This document shows, in pieces, positions 7,753 to 16,565 of a stretch of DNA of 64,000 nt. The stretch's first letter is position 1, and the number at the start of each line of letters is the position of its first letter. The position numbers and the translations under genes are program-made. Under the pieces are notes generated by a model. The model ran no database searches and was not told the origin of the DNA. It saw only the letters and a list, made by a program, of their open reading frames with translations. The stretch is from Pseudomonas neuropathica (GTDB taxonomy: Bacteria; Pseudomonadota; Gammaproteobacteria; Pseudomonadales; Pseudomonadaceae): the NCBI RefSeq assembly GCF_015461835.1, contig NZ_JACOPX010000006.1, forward strand, positions 1 through 64,000, given 5' to 3'.

Positions 7753-9879
7753 ATGCCCGCGTCCAAATCCCTGCCCACCGCCCTGCTCGGCCTGGCCCTC
7801 GCCTGCCCGGCAATGGCCGAGACTCAAGGTCTGGAACTGGGGCAAGTGCTGATTTCGGCCGACGAGCAAAGCGGTTCAGATGCGAGCGTCGAAGAAGCCA
7901 AAACCCGTCTGGAACAAGTCCCCGGCGGCACTAACGTGGTCGACATGCGTCAGCCATTGCAGGGCCGCGTGGCGAGCAATCAGGATGTGCTGGCCTATCA
8001 GCCGGGGGTTTATGCGCAGTCGGCGGGCAACGAAGGCGTGAAGATCTCAGTGCGTGGCTCGGGCATCAACCGCGCGCCGGGTGCCCATGCGTCGGGGCTG
8101 TACACCATGCTCGACGGCCTGCCTCTGACTGGCCCGGGCGGCACGCCATACGAATTGCTCGAACCGCTGTGGGTCGATCACGTTGAAGTACTGCGCGGCG
8201 CCAACGGTTTTGATCGCGGTTCGCTGGCACTGGGCGGCGCCATCGATTACGTCAGCCACACCGGCTACAACGCGCCGAAACTGCAAGTGCGCTACGCCAC
8301 CGGCAGCCACGGCTATCAGCAGCGCCAGATCAGTTCCGGGCAAGTGCTCGGCGATTTCGATTATTACGTGTCGCTGACCGATTCCAACGCCGACGGCTAT
8401 CAGGATCACACCACCAGCGAGAGCAAAGGCGTAATCGCCAACTTCGGCTATCGCTTCAACCCGAACCTGGAAACCCGCTTCTATATCCGTTACCGCGAGA
8501 CCGACAACGACCTCGCCGGCCGCGTGACCAAGCACTCCATCGAACACTCGCCCCGGGCGGCCAATCCGTCCTATGTGGCGCGCGATGACAGCCGCAAACA
8601 GCCGGGCAGCACCTTCATCGGCAACAAGACCACCTATTACATCGACGACGACTCGAGCATCCAGACCGGCCTCGTCTACCACGATTACCCGATGGACCTG
8701 CGCGAAGGTCCGAACCGCTTGAAGGTCGCCTACACCGACGTCAGCGGCACCTTCGACTACAAGCGCCGTGACACGATTTTCGGCATGGAAAGCCGCAGCA
8801 ACGTCGGCCTGCGCGTGACCAAACACCTGCCCAACGACGGTGCCAGCGAGTTTGTGCGCATTCCCACTGGCAACACCGCCAGCTACGCGCCGGGCACGCG
8901 CATGCGCAACTTCACCTATCAGGGTTCGGACACCGTTCTGCACTTTGGCAACGATCTGGAAATCGCCGACGACCTCTGGCTGACCACCGGCCTCGCCGCT
9001 ATCTACACCCGCCGCGAAAGTGCTGTCACCTACCCGCAAAGCGGCGGCAAAACCAGCATGAACGACTGGGACTACGCGCCGCGCCTCGGCCTGCGTTACC
9101 AGATCACCCCGGACCTGCAAGTGTTCGGCAACCTCAGCCGCTCGGTTGAGGCGCCGCATCCGTGGTCGCTGATCTACAGCTCCAACGTGCGCTTCCCGGC
9201 GGGTAATGGCGCCGCAACCGGCACGCAGAAAGACCCGATCAAACTGCAGAACCAGACCGCGACCACGCTGGAGCTGGGCGGTCGTGGCGACAGCGCCGTC
9301 GGCGAGTGGAGTCTGGCGTGGTACTACGCGCAGGTGCGGCATGAACTGCTGTCGGTGTTGCCGGATGCCAACGCCGTTACACCTTATGAGTTGAACGCCA
9401 GCCCCACGGTGCACCAAGGCGTTGAAGCGAGCCTGAACAGCAAACTCTGGTCGGCGGCCGATGGCCGTCAGTTGAGTTTGCGTCAGGCGTATACCTTCAG
9501 CGATTTCCATTATCGCGATGACGATCGTTTTGGTGACAACCGCCTCCCCGGTCTGCCGATGCATTACTACCAGGGTGAATTGCGGTACGACTGGCCGCAG
9601 GGATTCTTTGCTGCGGTGAATACGCAACTGGTGTCCAAAGTTGCGGTGGATTACGCCAACAGTTACTACGCCGATCCTTACGCACTGTTCGGCGCGACGC
9701 TGGGTTACAACGCGCCGAAGGGTGACTGGCAGGGTTGGGTGGATATGCGCAATTTGACCGACAAGCACTATGCGGCGACGGTGACGCCGGGGTATGACGA
9801 CAAAGGGCTGGATGCGGCGCGGTCTACGCCGGGTGAAGGGATGGGGGTTTATGTCGGGGTGTCGTGGAGTTTGCTCTGA
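7753..9879 (+). CDS. TonB-dependent outer-membrane receptor
   Basis: 708 residues. A signal peptide (MPASKSLPTALLGLALACPAMAE) is followed by a plug domain: VPGGTNVVD, DVLAYQPGVY, VSVRGSG-like and EVLRGANGFDRGSLALGGAIDY. A 22-strand-type barrel then ends in VGVSWSLL. Such receptors import ferric siderophores or other scarce ligands using TonB energy. The ATG was chosen for the GGAG ribosome binding site eight bases upstream and the signal peptide right after it. No siderophore biosynthesis, sigma/anti-sigma pair or clear Fur box is next to it, and there is no N-terminal signalling extension. The substrate is therefore not predictable. The dipeptide pattern resembles ferric-siderophore receptors. 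Confidence 0.92.
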   Translation: MPASKSLPTALLGLALACPAMAETQGLELGQVLISADEQSGSDASVEEAKTRLEQVPGGTNVVDMRQPLQGRVASNQDVLAYQPGVYAQSAGNEGVKISVRGSGINRAPGAHASGLYTMLDGLPLTGPGGTPYELLEPLWVDHVEVLRGANGFDRGSLALGGAIDYVSHTGYNAPKLQVRYATGSHGYQQRQISSGQVLGDFDYYVSLTDSNADGYQDHTTSESKGVIANFGYRFNPNLETRFYIRYRETDNDLAGRVTKHSIEHSPRAANPSYVARDDSRKQPGSTFIGNKTTYYIDDDSSIQTGLVYHDYPMDLREGPNRLKVAYTDVSGTFDYKRRDTIFGMESRSNVGLRVTKHLPNDGASEFVRIPTGNTASYAPGTRMRNFTYQGSDTVLHFGNDLEIADDLWLTTGLAAIYTRRESAVTYPQSGGKTSMNDWDYAPRLGLRYQITPDLQVFGNLSRSVEAPHPWSLIYSSNVRFPAGNGAATGTQKDPIKLQNQTATTLELGGRGDSAVGEWSLAWYYAQVRHELLSVLPDANAVTPYELNASPTVHQGVEASLNSKLWSAADGRQLSLRQAYTFSDFHYRDDDRFGDNRLPGLPMHYYQGELRYDWPQGFFAAVNTQLVSKVAVDYANSYYADPYALFGATLGYNAPKGDWQGWVDMRNLTDKHYAATVTPGYDDKGLDAARSTPGEGMGVYVGVSWSLL

Positions 9880-10008
9880 AGCCTTCCCCCTGCTGGCGAT
9901 GGCGGATAGGCTGTGCCAAGGAAGTTGACTGACCCACCGCAATCGCTAGCAAGCCAGCTCTCACAATGATCTGCGCTGTACCGCGACCTTGTGAGCGACC
10001 CGGAAACC

Positions 10009-10036
10009 TGTGGGAGCGGGCTTGCTCGCGAAGGCG
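10009..10036. repeat. Solitary REP sequence
   Basis: TGTGGGAGCGGGCTTGCTCG and the following CGAAGGCG form one Pseudomonas REP unit with no inverted partner nearby. It lies in the 228-base gap after the TonB receptor, which otherwise shows nothing recognisable. Confidence 0.8.
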
Positions 10037-10107
10037 TCAGTCGAACCAGTGTCGATGTAACTGATCGACGCTTTGCCCTGTTTTTGACCGAGTCACGGAT
10101 GAACACC

Positions 10108-10899
10108 ATGGATACCCAACCAGAAAACCTGCTGGAAAAAAGCCTCAAACGGGCCGCCGACGAACCGGCACATCGCCCCGAGTTTTTCAACACACTGTTG
10201 AACTCAAACGTTTACATTCTCGGCACCGCCGGAGATGCCGACGACCACGTCAATCTCCAAGCCGGCAGCAACATCAGCATCGCCCATTGGCAAAAACCGG
10301 ACGGCACCCCGGTCATCCCGTTTTTCTCGTCACTGCAAACACTGCAACAGTCCATCGACAGCGAGCAGACCTACCTCGAAATACCCGCTAGATCATTGTT
10401 CGAAATCACACTGGGCGCCCTGCTCTGCCTGAATCCGAAGTCGCCGTACGGCAAAGAGTTTTTCCCGCAAGAGGTGCAAAATTTGCTCGCCGATGCCGTT
10501 GGCCAGACCGCCACGCAACGCACGGTCGAGAAAGAAACCAACGTGCTGCTCGGCCAGCCTGCCGAATACCCGTCACAAATGGTCCACTCGCTCACCCAAC
10601 TGCTCGCCAAACATTCCAATGTGAAGCGCGGATTTCTGGCATTGATGCATGACACCTCGGTGGACGAAAAACCGCACTTGATCGTGGGCATTGAGGCGGA
10701 CGGCGATATTGAGCGGGTTATGCGTGAGGCGGGCAATGTTGCCGGGGATACCGCGCCACAGGGCGAGCCGGTTGATTTATGCCGGGTATCCCAAGGTGAA
10801 GCCGGCCTGAGTGATTACTTTCTCAGGGAGACCACGCCGTTCTATGAACGCAAGTGGGGCAATAAACTGCGTTCTTTTCTGGGGTTTGGCAGTGCGTGA
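10108..10899 (+). CDS. SseB-like protein, copy 1
   Basis: 263 residues, similar over its whole length to the gene at 16566. Shared segments include RPEFFxTLLNS, ISIAHWxKxDGT, VIPFFxSLQTLxQSI, YLEIPARSLFE and the central EEVQNLL. The C-terminal half has KRGFLALM, VGIEADGDIE and a TTPFYxRxxGxKLRS end. This layout (an SseB N-terminal domain then an SseB_C-like domain) matches proteins annotated 'enhanced serine sensitivity protein SseB', whose biochemical role is unclear. It has no signal peptide, so it should be cytoplasmic. The second of two nearby ATGs is used because GGATGA precedes it; starting nine bases earlier is possible. A terminator follows immediately. Confidence 0.82.
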   Translation: MDTQPENLLEKSLKRAADEPAHRPEFFNTLLNSNVYILGTAGDADDHVNLQAGSNISIAHWQKPDGTPVIPFFSSLQTLQQSIDSEQTYLEIPARSLFEITLGALLCLNPKSPYGKEFFPQEVQNLLADAVGQTATQRTVEKETNVLLGQPAEYPSQMVHSLTQLLAKHSNVKRGFLALMHDTSVDEKPHLIVGIEADGDIERVMREAGNVAGDTAPQGEPVDLCRVSQGEAGLSDYFLRETTPFYERKWGNKLRSFLGFGSA

Positions 10900-10919
10900 T
10901 CACGTTCGGTTTTAGCAGT

Positions 10920-10943
10920 GCAAGCCCGCGCGATCGGGCTTGC
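10920..10943 (+). terminator. Terminator after SseB copy 1
   Basis: A nine-base-pair stem GCAAGCCCG / CGGGCTTGC with a six-base loop, 20 bases after the stop codon. The downstream T-run is weak (TTGTCAT). Confidence 0.65.
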
Positions 10944-11013
10944 TTGTCATGGAGGTGTCATGAGAACTGAAGCAGCTTGAATGCACGGTTCTCAATCTTT
11001 AGTGGCTACCTCA

Positions 11014-11991
11014 TCAGATCGAAAGGATGTCCTCGAAGAAAGGTTCTGCCTGCTCCCACTTCCTACCGGATTTGATCATGTTCATGAAGTTTGATGTTTC
11101 CTGGATGGCTTTCTCGATATTGGCCTTGTTCATCTCGTAACCTCCATCGAACATGCAGTGCTGCGCACGGTTCTTATCATCGTACCGGTACATTTCCATC
11201 AATTTTCCGGTGCCTCCGACCCGTCGTGTGTGCCCGGCACTGTAACTGTCCTGAATCACATGGGCGATAGCGCCAGTCGCTAGCTCCTGCAGAGTCAACT
11301 GAAGCATGGCCGGGCTTGCCGGTTTTCCATTCTTGACTCGAAAGTGCAGCTTCATATCGTAAAGATCCAGAACTGTGCACCTCCCACCCGGCGAGGGGCA
11401 TCCGACTTTTGCAAAGAACTCATTGTAAGGAGTGCTTCTTCGCAGAGTGTTGTAAGGCACTTCGCCGATTGCCACTCGGTAGGAGTACTCCAACCATCTG
11501 CGAAGTCGCTGCAAGGCTATGGTCTGGTCGGCATCACTTGGCAACATCGCGTGCAAGAACTGCAAATCTCCGTAGTGCGACCGGTTCATGATGGTGGTGC
11601 CTTTTTCCTCCAGAGCAATCTTGCGTCTGAACTCCAAGGCGTTCCGCCAGCCACCGTAATAAAACGCTTTGCGAAGCAGTTCTTCAGGATCGTCATTCCA
11701 CTCCACGCCCCCCAGTAGAGGTGAAAGCCAAGTCTGCTCTTTTATCGTTGAACCGTAAGCCTTCAGATAAGCGATCCTGATGATGGCCTCGTGGATGGGC
11801 TGACCTTTGCCATCTCTCACATAGTTTTTGTCCTTTAGGCAGCGGTTCGCCAGATTGTTGGAGTAGAAGTAGATGTTGGACACGCTCGACAGAGGATCAT
11901 AGGCCCCACCATCAAGGCTTTCCGGGCGAATCTCGAAGGCCCCCAGATTCGTACAGATCAGTAAAGCAACCGCAGTCACGATACTTCGCAT
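11014..11991 (-). CDS. Secreted protein resembling zinc-dependent phospholipase C / P1 nuclease fold
   Basis: 325 residues with a cleavable signal peptide (MRSIVTAVALLICTNLGAFE), hence periplasmic or secreted. Spaced His/Asp motifs suggest a metal centre: IHEAIIRIAY (about 68), VEWNDDPEELL (about 96), SHYGDLQFLHAM (about 139) and AHVIQDSYSAGHTRR (about 245). The last resembles the HxxxDxxxxxH signature of the phospholipase C/P1 nuclease superfamily. GGAG sits seven bases before the ATG. It lies downstream of two lipoprotein genes on the same strand with a 48-base gap, so the three may form one envelope-associated operon. Enzyme class is inferred from motifs only; substrate and even catalysis are unproven. 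Confidence 0.6.
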   Translation of the reverse strand: MRSIVTAVALLICTNLGAFEIRPESLDGGAYDPLSSVSNIYFYSNNLANRCLKDKNYVRDGKGQPIHEAIIRIAYLKAYGSTIKEQTWLSPLLGGVEWNDDPEELLRKAFYYGGWRNALEFRRKIALEEKGTTIMNRSHYGDLQFLHAMLPSDADQTIALQRLRRWLEYSYRVAIGEVPYNTLRRSTPYNEFFAKVGCPSPGGRCTVLDLYDMKLHFRVKNGKPASPAMLQLTLQELATGAIAHVIQDSYSAGHTRRVGGTGKLMEMYRYDDKNRAQHCMFDGGYEMNKANIEKAIQETSNFMNMIKSGRKWEQAEPFFEDILSI

Positions 11992-12039
11992 AGAAGCTCC
12001 TTCCTCAATCGACTTGAGTCGAAAGCAAATCGTTAGCCG

Positions 12040-12909
12040 CTAAGGTTCCGCAATTGGGTTGGCGGCACCGGTCGAACGACTGCACATTGCAATCAGATCT
12101 TTTTTCTGTGCTGCGTCCGCAGTACTTTTGATCAGGTTCAGGCACTGCTCCAACACGGCATAACGCTGAAGTCCCTGCGTCAGGTTTTGAGCGGCGACTC
12201 CGGTGGAAAACATTTTCCCCAATTGATGCGAAACACCGGATGTCCCTTCGCTTTTTAACCCTGAATCAAAGCTGCCGAACACCGACATCGCGTCACGCTT
12301 GCTGATGCTCAGTACTTGAGCGATCTCTTTTTTCGTTTCGCCCGCTTCGACTTCTTTCTTATTGATACCTTCGGTCACGCTGCCGACAGTTTCCTTCACT
12401 TGCGTTGGAGTGAGTACTTGCTTGGACTCAAGTTTGGTTTCTATGTCTGGGGGTAAAATTAGCAGTTCGGACAACTTTTTAGAAAGCGGCTTTGAGCCAA
12501 GAGAAGTTTTATTGTCAATTAGTGTTTTGTGCTCGATAAGCTGGGTTCTCGCCGACTTCAGTAAACTCACCTGTTGTTCTTTTACGACAAGGTCTTTTGT
12601 CAGCTTCGCTACTGCCTGTTGTTGCTCCGGGGTTGCAGCAGCCCGTTCAGCTTGCGGTCCCTCGCCATACGTTGCATAAATTTCTTTTATTGGCGTAATA
12701 ACACCTTCGGTTTCCTTCGACACAGCCAATGGGACATACGCGGCATCGATGTTCTTGAAGCCAAGGTTCATGCTAAAACCCGTTGATTCAGTCGTAGGCG
12801 CTGAAATATCAATGCCCAGTACTTGTTTAGAGGTATACACCAGAGGTGCTTGCTGCAACGGTGAACATCCACCGATCAGAAGAGTTGTGGTCAGAATGTA
12901 TTTATTCAT
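12040..12909 (-). CDS. Predicted lipoprotein with coiled-coil segment
   Basis: 289 residues. The N-terminus MNKYILTTTLLIGGCSPLQQ has a lipobox (IGGC), so the mature protein starts at Cys15 and is lipid-anchored. The centre (about 85-115 and 165-185) is Lys/Glu/Gln-rich and helical: QQQAVAKLTKDLVVKEQQ, then KKEVEAGETKKEIAQVL. The C-terminal third has two cysteines that could form a disulfide. An AAGGAGCC ribosome binding site fixes the start at 12909, eight bases inside the end of the preceding lipoprotein gene, so the two are translationally coupled. No recognised domain. Probably a partner of the downstream phospholipase-like protein or part of an envelope complex. Lower GC than the flanking core genes. 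Confidence 0.75.
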   Translation of the reverse strand: MNKYILTTTLLIGGCSPLQQAPLVYTSKQVLGIDISAPTTESTGFSMNLGFKNIDAAYVPLAVSKETEGVITPIKEIYATYGEGPQAERAAATPEQQQAVAKLTKDLVVKEQQVSLLKSARTQLIEHKTLIDNKTSLGSKPLSKKLSELLILPPDIETKLESKQVLTPTQVKETVGSVTEGINKKEVEAGETKKEIAQVLSISKRDAMSVFGSFDSGLKSEGTSGVSHQLGKMFSTGVAAQNLTQGLQRYAVLEQCLNLIKSTADAAQKKDLIAMCSRSTGAANPIAEP

Positions 12910-13315
12910 GGAAGGCTCCTTGGGCGGGATAGATGCACAGGGTATTGACATCGACCCCGGCGGATTCAAGAGTCGCTCTTAATGTGTTGGCAGCTTCGGC
13001 ACTGGTATTGATGAAAACCGCTACGCATTTACTGGTGGGCAGGCTTAGGAAGGTCTCTCTGTTGTAGCCGATAGATAACCCGGTCGGGCCACTAATAATT
13101 CCGACACCGCGGCTTTCCAAGAAAAGAGTTTTTTGCGCTTGGGTCGAATCGATGGTGTAAATGGGCAACCCGTAATACTTTTGAACCAATGTGCCCTCGT
13201 CATAAACATTAATAACGCTGCAGCCCGATAGCGTCCCCATTGCCAATAGGAGTGTGACGATCGCAATGAACCACCCTCTTCCTGGAGCGGACTTTGTTTT
13301 CCGACTATTGAGCAT
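12902..13315 (-). CDS. Predicted small lipoprotein
   Basis: 137 residues with a basic N-terminus (MLNSRKTKSAPGRGW), one hydrophobic helix and a lipobox LSGC near residue 32. The mature part is short and beta-rich (IYTIDSTQAQKTLFLESRGVG). It overlaps the start of the next lipoprotein gene by eight bases and is the first gene of the apparent three-gene minus-strand operon ending at 11014. The 230 bases upstream are AT-rich and likely hold its promoter, but I could not pick one promoter with confidence. Function unknown. Confidence 0.72.
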   Translation of the reverse strand: MLNSRKTKSAPGRGWFIAIVTLLLAMGTLSGCSVINVYDEGTLVQKYYGLPIYTIDSTQAQKTLFLESRGVGIISGPTGLSIGYNRETFLSLPTSKCVAVFINTSAEAANTLRATLESAGVDVNTLCIYPAQGAFHE

Positions 13316-13547
13316 CGAGCATCCTTGCTTGGTGAAAGGTTACGGGGGCTCCACGCACTTCGCGTTGACCTAAAAACCAATATAGACGTGTTTTCTGAGA
13401 TTGCTGCCAGCACCGCATATTTCTTTATGCAATGTTGTATGTAATGCAATGAACACTATGCTACGGCGTCACTGATCAAAAATATGGCGCCATTATTTTG
13501 CAGAGGTGAGTTAACAGGGAATTCAAAACTTGGAAACTAGTGAATAG

Positions 13548-14114
13548 TTGAAATTAAGAACCTGTAATGAAAAGAGACTGCTTCGACCCGTTTTACCATC
13601 ACACGAGTCGCAGCATCAGTACTTCCCCAACAAAGCCGCAATCCTGTTCCGCTTGCAGAGCGATGAGTGGCTGCACACCACCCAGATGCTGCAGCGAATT
13701 CTGCAGGAGTTTGAACAGCCGCCACTCCAACGCCTGGGTACGCTGGTGCAGGCATTCATTCGTTCAGAGTGCGACGAAGCGCAGATGCGCGGCGCGCTGA
13801 ACGACGCCGCCCCGCTCTACCGCAACGCCCCCGAGGCCCACGCAGTGCGTGCGGCCGGGCGGCAGATTTTCGCGACATTCATGGAAGAGTTACTGCCCGA
13901 GGTCGGTGAGCAGATCCGTACCGCAGCGTGCGATTTGATCCTGACCACGCTCAGTTCGGTCGGCAAGGATTTTTCCGGCAGCCCGCGTACCGAGGAGGAA
14001 ATCTCGGTATGCGCCGACGGGCTGGCGGATATGTTCAGCGCCTATGTACTGGCGCTGAATGAGCGGCGTGCACCGCTCACGCGCGCTTCGGCAGCTTCCA
14101 GTTCGGTCGAATGA
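13548..14114 (+). pseudogene. TetR-family regulator missing its DNA-binding N-terminus
   Basis: From about residue 23 the product reads QYFPNKAAILFRLQSDEW, which in TetR regulators is the junction just after the recognition helix. The rest (FMEELLPEVGEQIR to FSAYVLALNERRA) is a normal TetR ligand-binding domain. The first 45 or so residues that should form the helix-turn-helix are absent. The DNA before that point is AT-rich and encodes no HTH in any frame. The only available starts give unrelated residues. This points to a 5' deletion, possibly at insertion of the AT-rich lipoprotein segment to the left. The 3' end overlaps the convergent msrA by 38 bases. Confidence 0.75.
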
Positions 14115-14583
14115 AATGGCAGGTGTAGCCATTCGGAATACGCTCAAGGTAATCCTGATGCTCCGGCTCCGCTTCCCAGAACGGCCCCGCCGGTTCGATT
14201 TCGGTCACCACACGACCTGGCCACAGTTTTGAGGCGTCGACATCGGCAGCCGTGTCTTCAGCGACATCGCGCTGTTCTTCGCTGAGGTAGTAAATCGCCG
14301 AGCGATAGCTGCGACCAAGGTCGTTGCCCTGGCGGTTGGGCGTGCTCGGGTCGTGAATCTGGAAGAAAAACTCGAGGATCTGTCGATAGCTGATCACCGC
14401 CGGATCGAAGGTGATTTCGATAGCTTCGGCGTGGTCACCATGGTTGCGATAAGTAGCGTTCGGCACGTCGCCGCCGGTGTAACCGACGCGGGTCTGCAAC
14501 ACGCCGGGATAGCGCCGCAGCAGATCCTGCATGCCCCAGAAGCAGCCGCCGGCGAGGATGGCGGTTTCGGTTTGAGTGGTCAT
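14077..14583 (-). CDS. msrA: Peptide-methionine (S)-S-oxide reductase MsrA
   Basis: 168 residues. The active-site motif GGCFWG lies at 12-17 with the nucleophilic Cys14. The conserved [23 protein letters not shown], [27 protein letters not shown] and [16 protein letters not shown] segments are all present. It reduces methionine sulfoxide in oxidised proteins. It lacks the C-terminal recycling cysteines of longer MsrA forms, apart from Cys in YTCHF. The start at 14583 follows GAGGAACGACACGCC. The ORF extends further upstream in frame but without a better ribosome binding site. Its tail overlaps the truncated TetR gene on the other strand. Confidence 0.95.
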   Translation of the reverse strand: MTTQTETAILAGGCFWGMQDLLRRYPGVLQTRVGYTGGDVPNATYRNHGDHAEAIEITFDPAVISYRQILEFFFQIHDPSTPNRQGNDLGRSYRSAIYYLSEEQRDVAEDTAADVDASKLWPGRVVTEIEPAGPFWEAEPEHQDYLERIPNGYTCHFIRPNWKLPKRA

Positions 14584-14668
14584 GGCGTGTCGTTCCTCTT
14601 CGGGGTGTTGGGTATAGCGATGGTTATGAGGGCGGGTTGGCGGATTCCAAGGGGCTGAGCCAATAGAA

Positions 14669-14962
14669 CTATTCCTGCGCAGAAACCTGATTGGCTTCCT
14701 CAAGCAAAGAACCCGTAATCCTTCGGCCGCTGTAATCACTGACAAAGTAATTGATTCGGTTAGCCAGATACTGAATCGATAACCAGCCCAAACCGTGGTA
14801 GTCACGCATCTCCTCGGCGTTGAGCTTGATCATGGATTGGTACCCCACAAAAGACGCTTCACATTCAACGAGGATGTAGAAAGAACCATCTTCAGCCTTG
14901 AAAAGTCGCCAATAGCTGTCGTCGGTGTGATATTGCGCGGGGGTGAGTCGAATCCGTTCCAT
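14669..14962 (-). CDS. Small hypothetical protein
   Basis: 97 residues from the internal ATG ([18 protein letters not shown]...). The product is soluble, with [38 protein letters not shown] and [14 protein letters not shown] segments. It resembles no family I can name. An ATG 45 bases further upstream (MLRSQN...) and a longer 146-residue reading are possible; no start has a strong ribosome binding site. Lower GC than core genes, in an accessory run of small unknowns. It lies just upstream of msrA on the same strand but with a gap of nearly 90 bases. Confidence 0.55.
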   Translation of the reverse strand: MERIRLTPAQYHTDDSYWRLFKAEDGSFYILVECEASFVGYQSMIKLNAEEMRDYHGLGWLSIQYLANRINYFVSDYSGRRITGSLLEEANQVSAQE

Positions 14963-15136
14963 GATTTTAATTCCGTGGATTTTCTCTTGGTTTTGAGACC
15001 TTAACATGGCTGCAAAGCCACAATTTAGATCAGGTGTTTCTGGCCGGTTGCCGGCGTTAACAACATTCAGCTTCGGGTCCAAAGCGCCAATCGCGGATTG
15101 AAGAGACAAAAGTTATGACAACAGCACATTCACCCG

Positions 15137-15391
15137 CTAAACACCATTAGACGCGAGCTCCAGCAACTTGGTGAATTGAGCAATCGCCCGATGAATTTCA
15201 TCCTGAGTATCACCATCCCAATCCTCAACGGTCGCCAATTCAGCCTTAAGCGCGTCAATTCGATCGCGAATTTCAGCAATCTCTTCATACCCACACTGGT
15301 GCGCAATTGCCGCCCACTTCTCATCCGAAATACGCTGCTGTACGGAAAGGCCCACACTCGCTTGCGCGATCATTGCTGACAGTTTGCTCAT
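15137..15391 (-). CDS. Small hypothetical protein, helical
   Basis: 84 residues from ATG (MSKLSAMIAQASVGLSVQQR...), with GGAGG eight bases upstream, a near-ideal site. The product is amphipathic and helical: EKWAAIAHQCGYEEIAEIRD, then IDALKAELATVEDWDGD. No membrane segment or signal. Function unknown. It is part of the accessory run between msrA and the second SseB copy. Confidence 0.65.
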   Translation of the reverse strand: MSKLSAMIAQASVGLSVQQRISDEKWAAIAHQCGYEEIAEIRDRIDALKAELATVEDWDGDTQDEIHRAIAQFTKLLELASNGV

Positions 15392-15531
15392 CAAATATCC
15401 CTCCTCTATTCCTTGCAGACAGTCGGCCCTATGCCCTCACCGGAAATGGGCATGATGTCATTGGCCGCGCTGAGCCTCAGCGCTTTATTACTGAACAGAC
15501 GCCCAAATCAGCGGGCTAAACGAGACCGGAT

Positions 15532-15912
15532 CTATGCCGACATACGGTCCCGGGATACCTCAACGTAACTCGACTCCCCGCCTCCACTGGCACCGGACAA
15601 CCACCCCCACACGAAGCTCAAAGTCGTTCGTCCCGCGTCATCCACCCCGACAATGCCACGGGACCAACCGGACAAAACCTCGTCCTCAGTCGTCAGGCAA
15701 TGAAACAGCAACTCAATGGTGTCAGGGCCGGTCACGCGCCCCACTTGGTGCCCCATACGAATCCGGCCGCCCTGGTAAGTGCTGGAAATGCCCGAACCCT
15801 CAACACAGTAATGAAACACCGTGCCGCGACCCGACAGTCCCTGCGTATTATTCGCTACCGCGAATCGGCGATCGTGCAAACGTTCGCTGACTTGAGAAAA
15901 AAGGGTTCCCAT
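15532..15912 (-). CDS. Conserved small beta-rich protein (often labelled N-acetylglutamate synthase)
   Basis: 126 residues. The central stretch TVFHYCVEGSGISSTYQGG, then RIRMGHQVGRV and a C-terminal WGWLSGASGGGESSYVE, follow the FHYxQxGxxVxATYxGGxIxxG pattern of a widespread small family. That family is often annotated 'n-acetylglutamate synthase', a label with little biochemical support. Single domain, cytoplasmic, no catalytic residues obvious. The ATG starts after weak sequence. Monocistronic as far as can be seen. I would treat it as conserved hypothetical. Confidence 0.65.
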   Translation of the reverse strand: MGTLFSQVSERLHDRRFAVANNTQGLSGRGTVFHYCVEGSGISSTYQGGRIRMGHQVGRVTGPDTIELLFHCLTTEDEVLSGWSRGIVGVDDAGRTTLSFVWGWLSGASGGGESSYVEVSRDRMSA

Positions 15913-16069
15913 AAATATCGCGTCCTTGATGTAGAAGGCTATTCCAGTGTGTGAGCATCCTACCCCATCGAATTTTGGATTTATCAGCCGGCTTTTCTGA
16001 AAGTTTTTTCAGGCGCGTAAAAAACTGCTCAGGGTTCTGCCGGGCAAGCCGTTACAACAAGGGAGGCGT

Positions 16070-16519
16070 ATGAAAGTAAGTCGCGACGACAGGCCTGAAG
16101 CATTCCAACGTTTGGAACACCTTCTATACGGCTTCAACTATCAGGTATGGGTAAACGTCTATGGCCCGCTCGATGCAAGTCAGCCATTAGTTGATGCCCT
16201 TGAAAACGCAATCTCGCCGCGCAGTGTGGTCGCCAACATAACGACCACATCCATTGCCGAGGTGCAAAAGGACGTGATCGAGTTACTGCTATATCCCGGT
16301 GAGCCAGGGATTGGTCCGATTGAGCTTGACGTTAAACGCGAAGAAATCACGCGACTTGCCAACGAGATGATGCAACTTGCACATGTCGATGAGGCTGACC
16401 AGATAAGCGCCTTCAGATACGTAAAGGGGCACCCGGGTTATCCGGTGTTCTGGGAGTTTGCCTACGACGTACACGCTCAAGGGAAACGCTGGATCCTGCT
16501 AGGGTGCAGCAGCGACTGA
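16070..16519 (+). CDS. Hypothetical protein
   Basis: 149 residues preceded by a strong GGGAGG ribosome binding site. Soluble, with no signal or membrane segment. Segments include FQRLEHLLYGFNYQVWVNVYG, VIELLLYPGEPGIGPIELDV, REEITRLANEMMQLAHV and a C-terminal FWEFAYDVHAQGKRWILLGC. Size, charge and accessory context beside an SseB-like paralogue are compatible with an immunity-type protein, but no family is recognised. 46 bases separate it from the second SseB copy, so the two could be co-transcribed. Confidence 0.65.
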   Translation: MKVSRDDRPEAFQRLEHLLYGFNYQVWVNVYGPLDASQPLVDALENAISPRSVVANITTTSIAEVQKDVIELLLYPGEPGIGPIELDVKREEITRLANEMMQLAHVDEADQISAFRYVKGHPGYPVFWEFAYDVHAQGKRWILLGCSSD

Positions 16520-16565
16520 TCTACTCTTTGCCATTCATTTTTTGTCTGTTTTTATGGAACCACCG

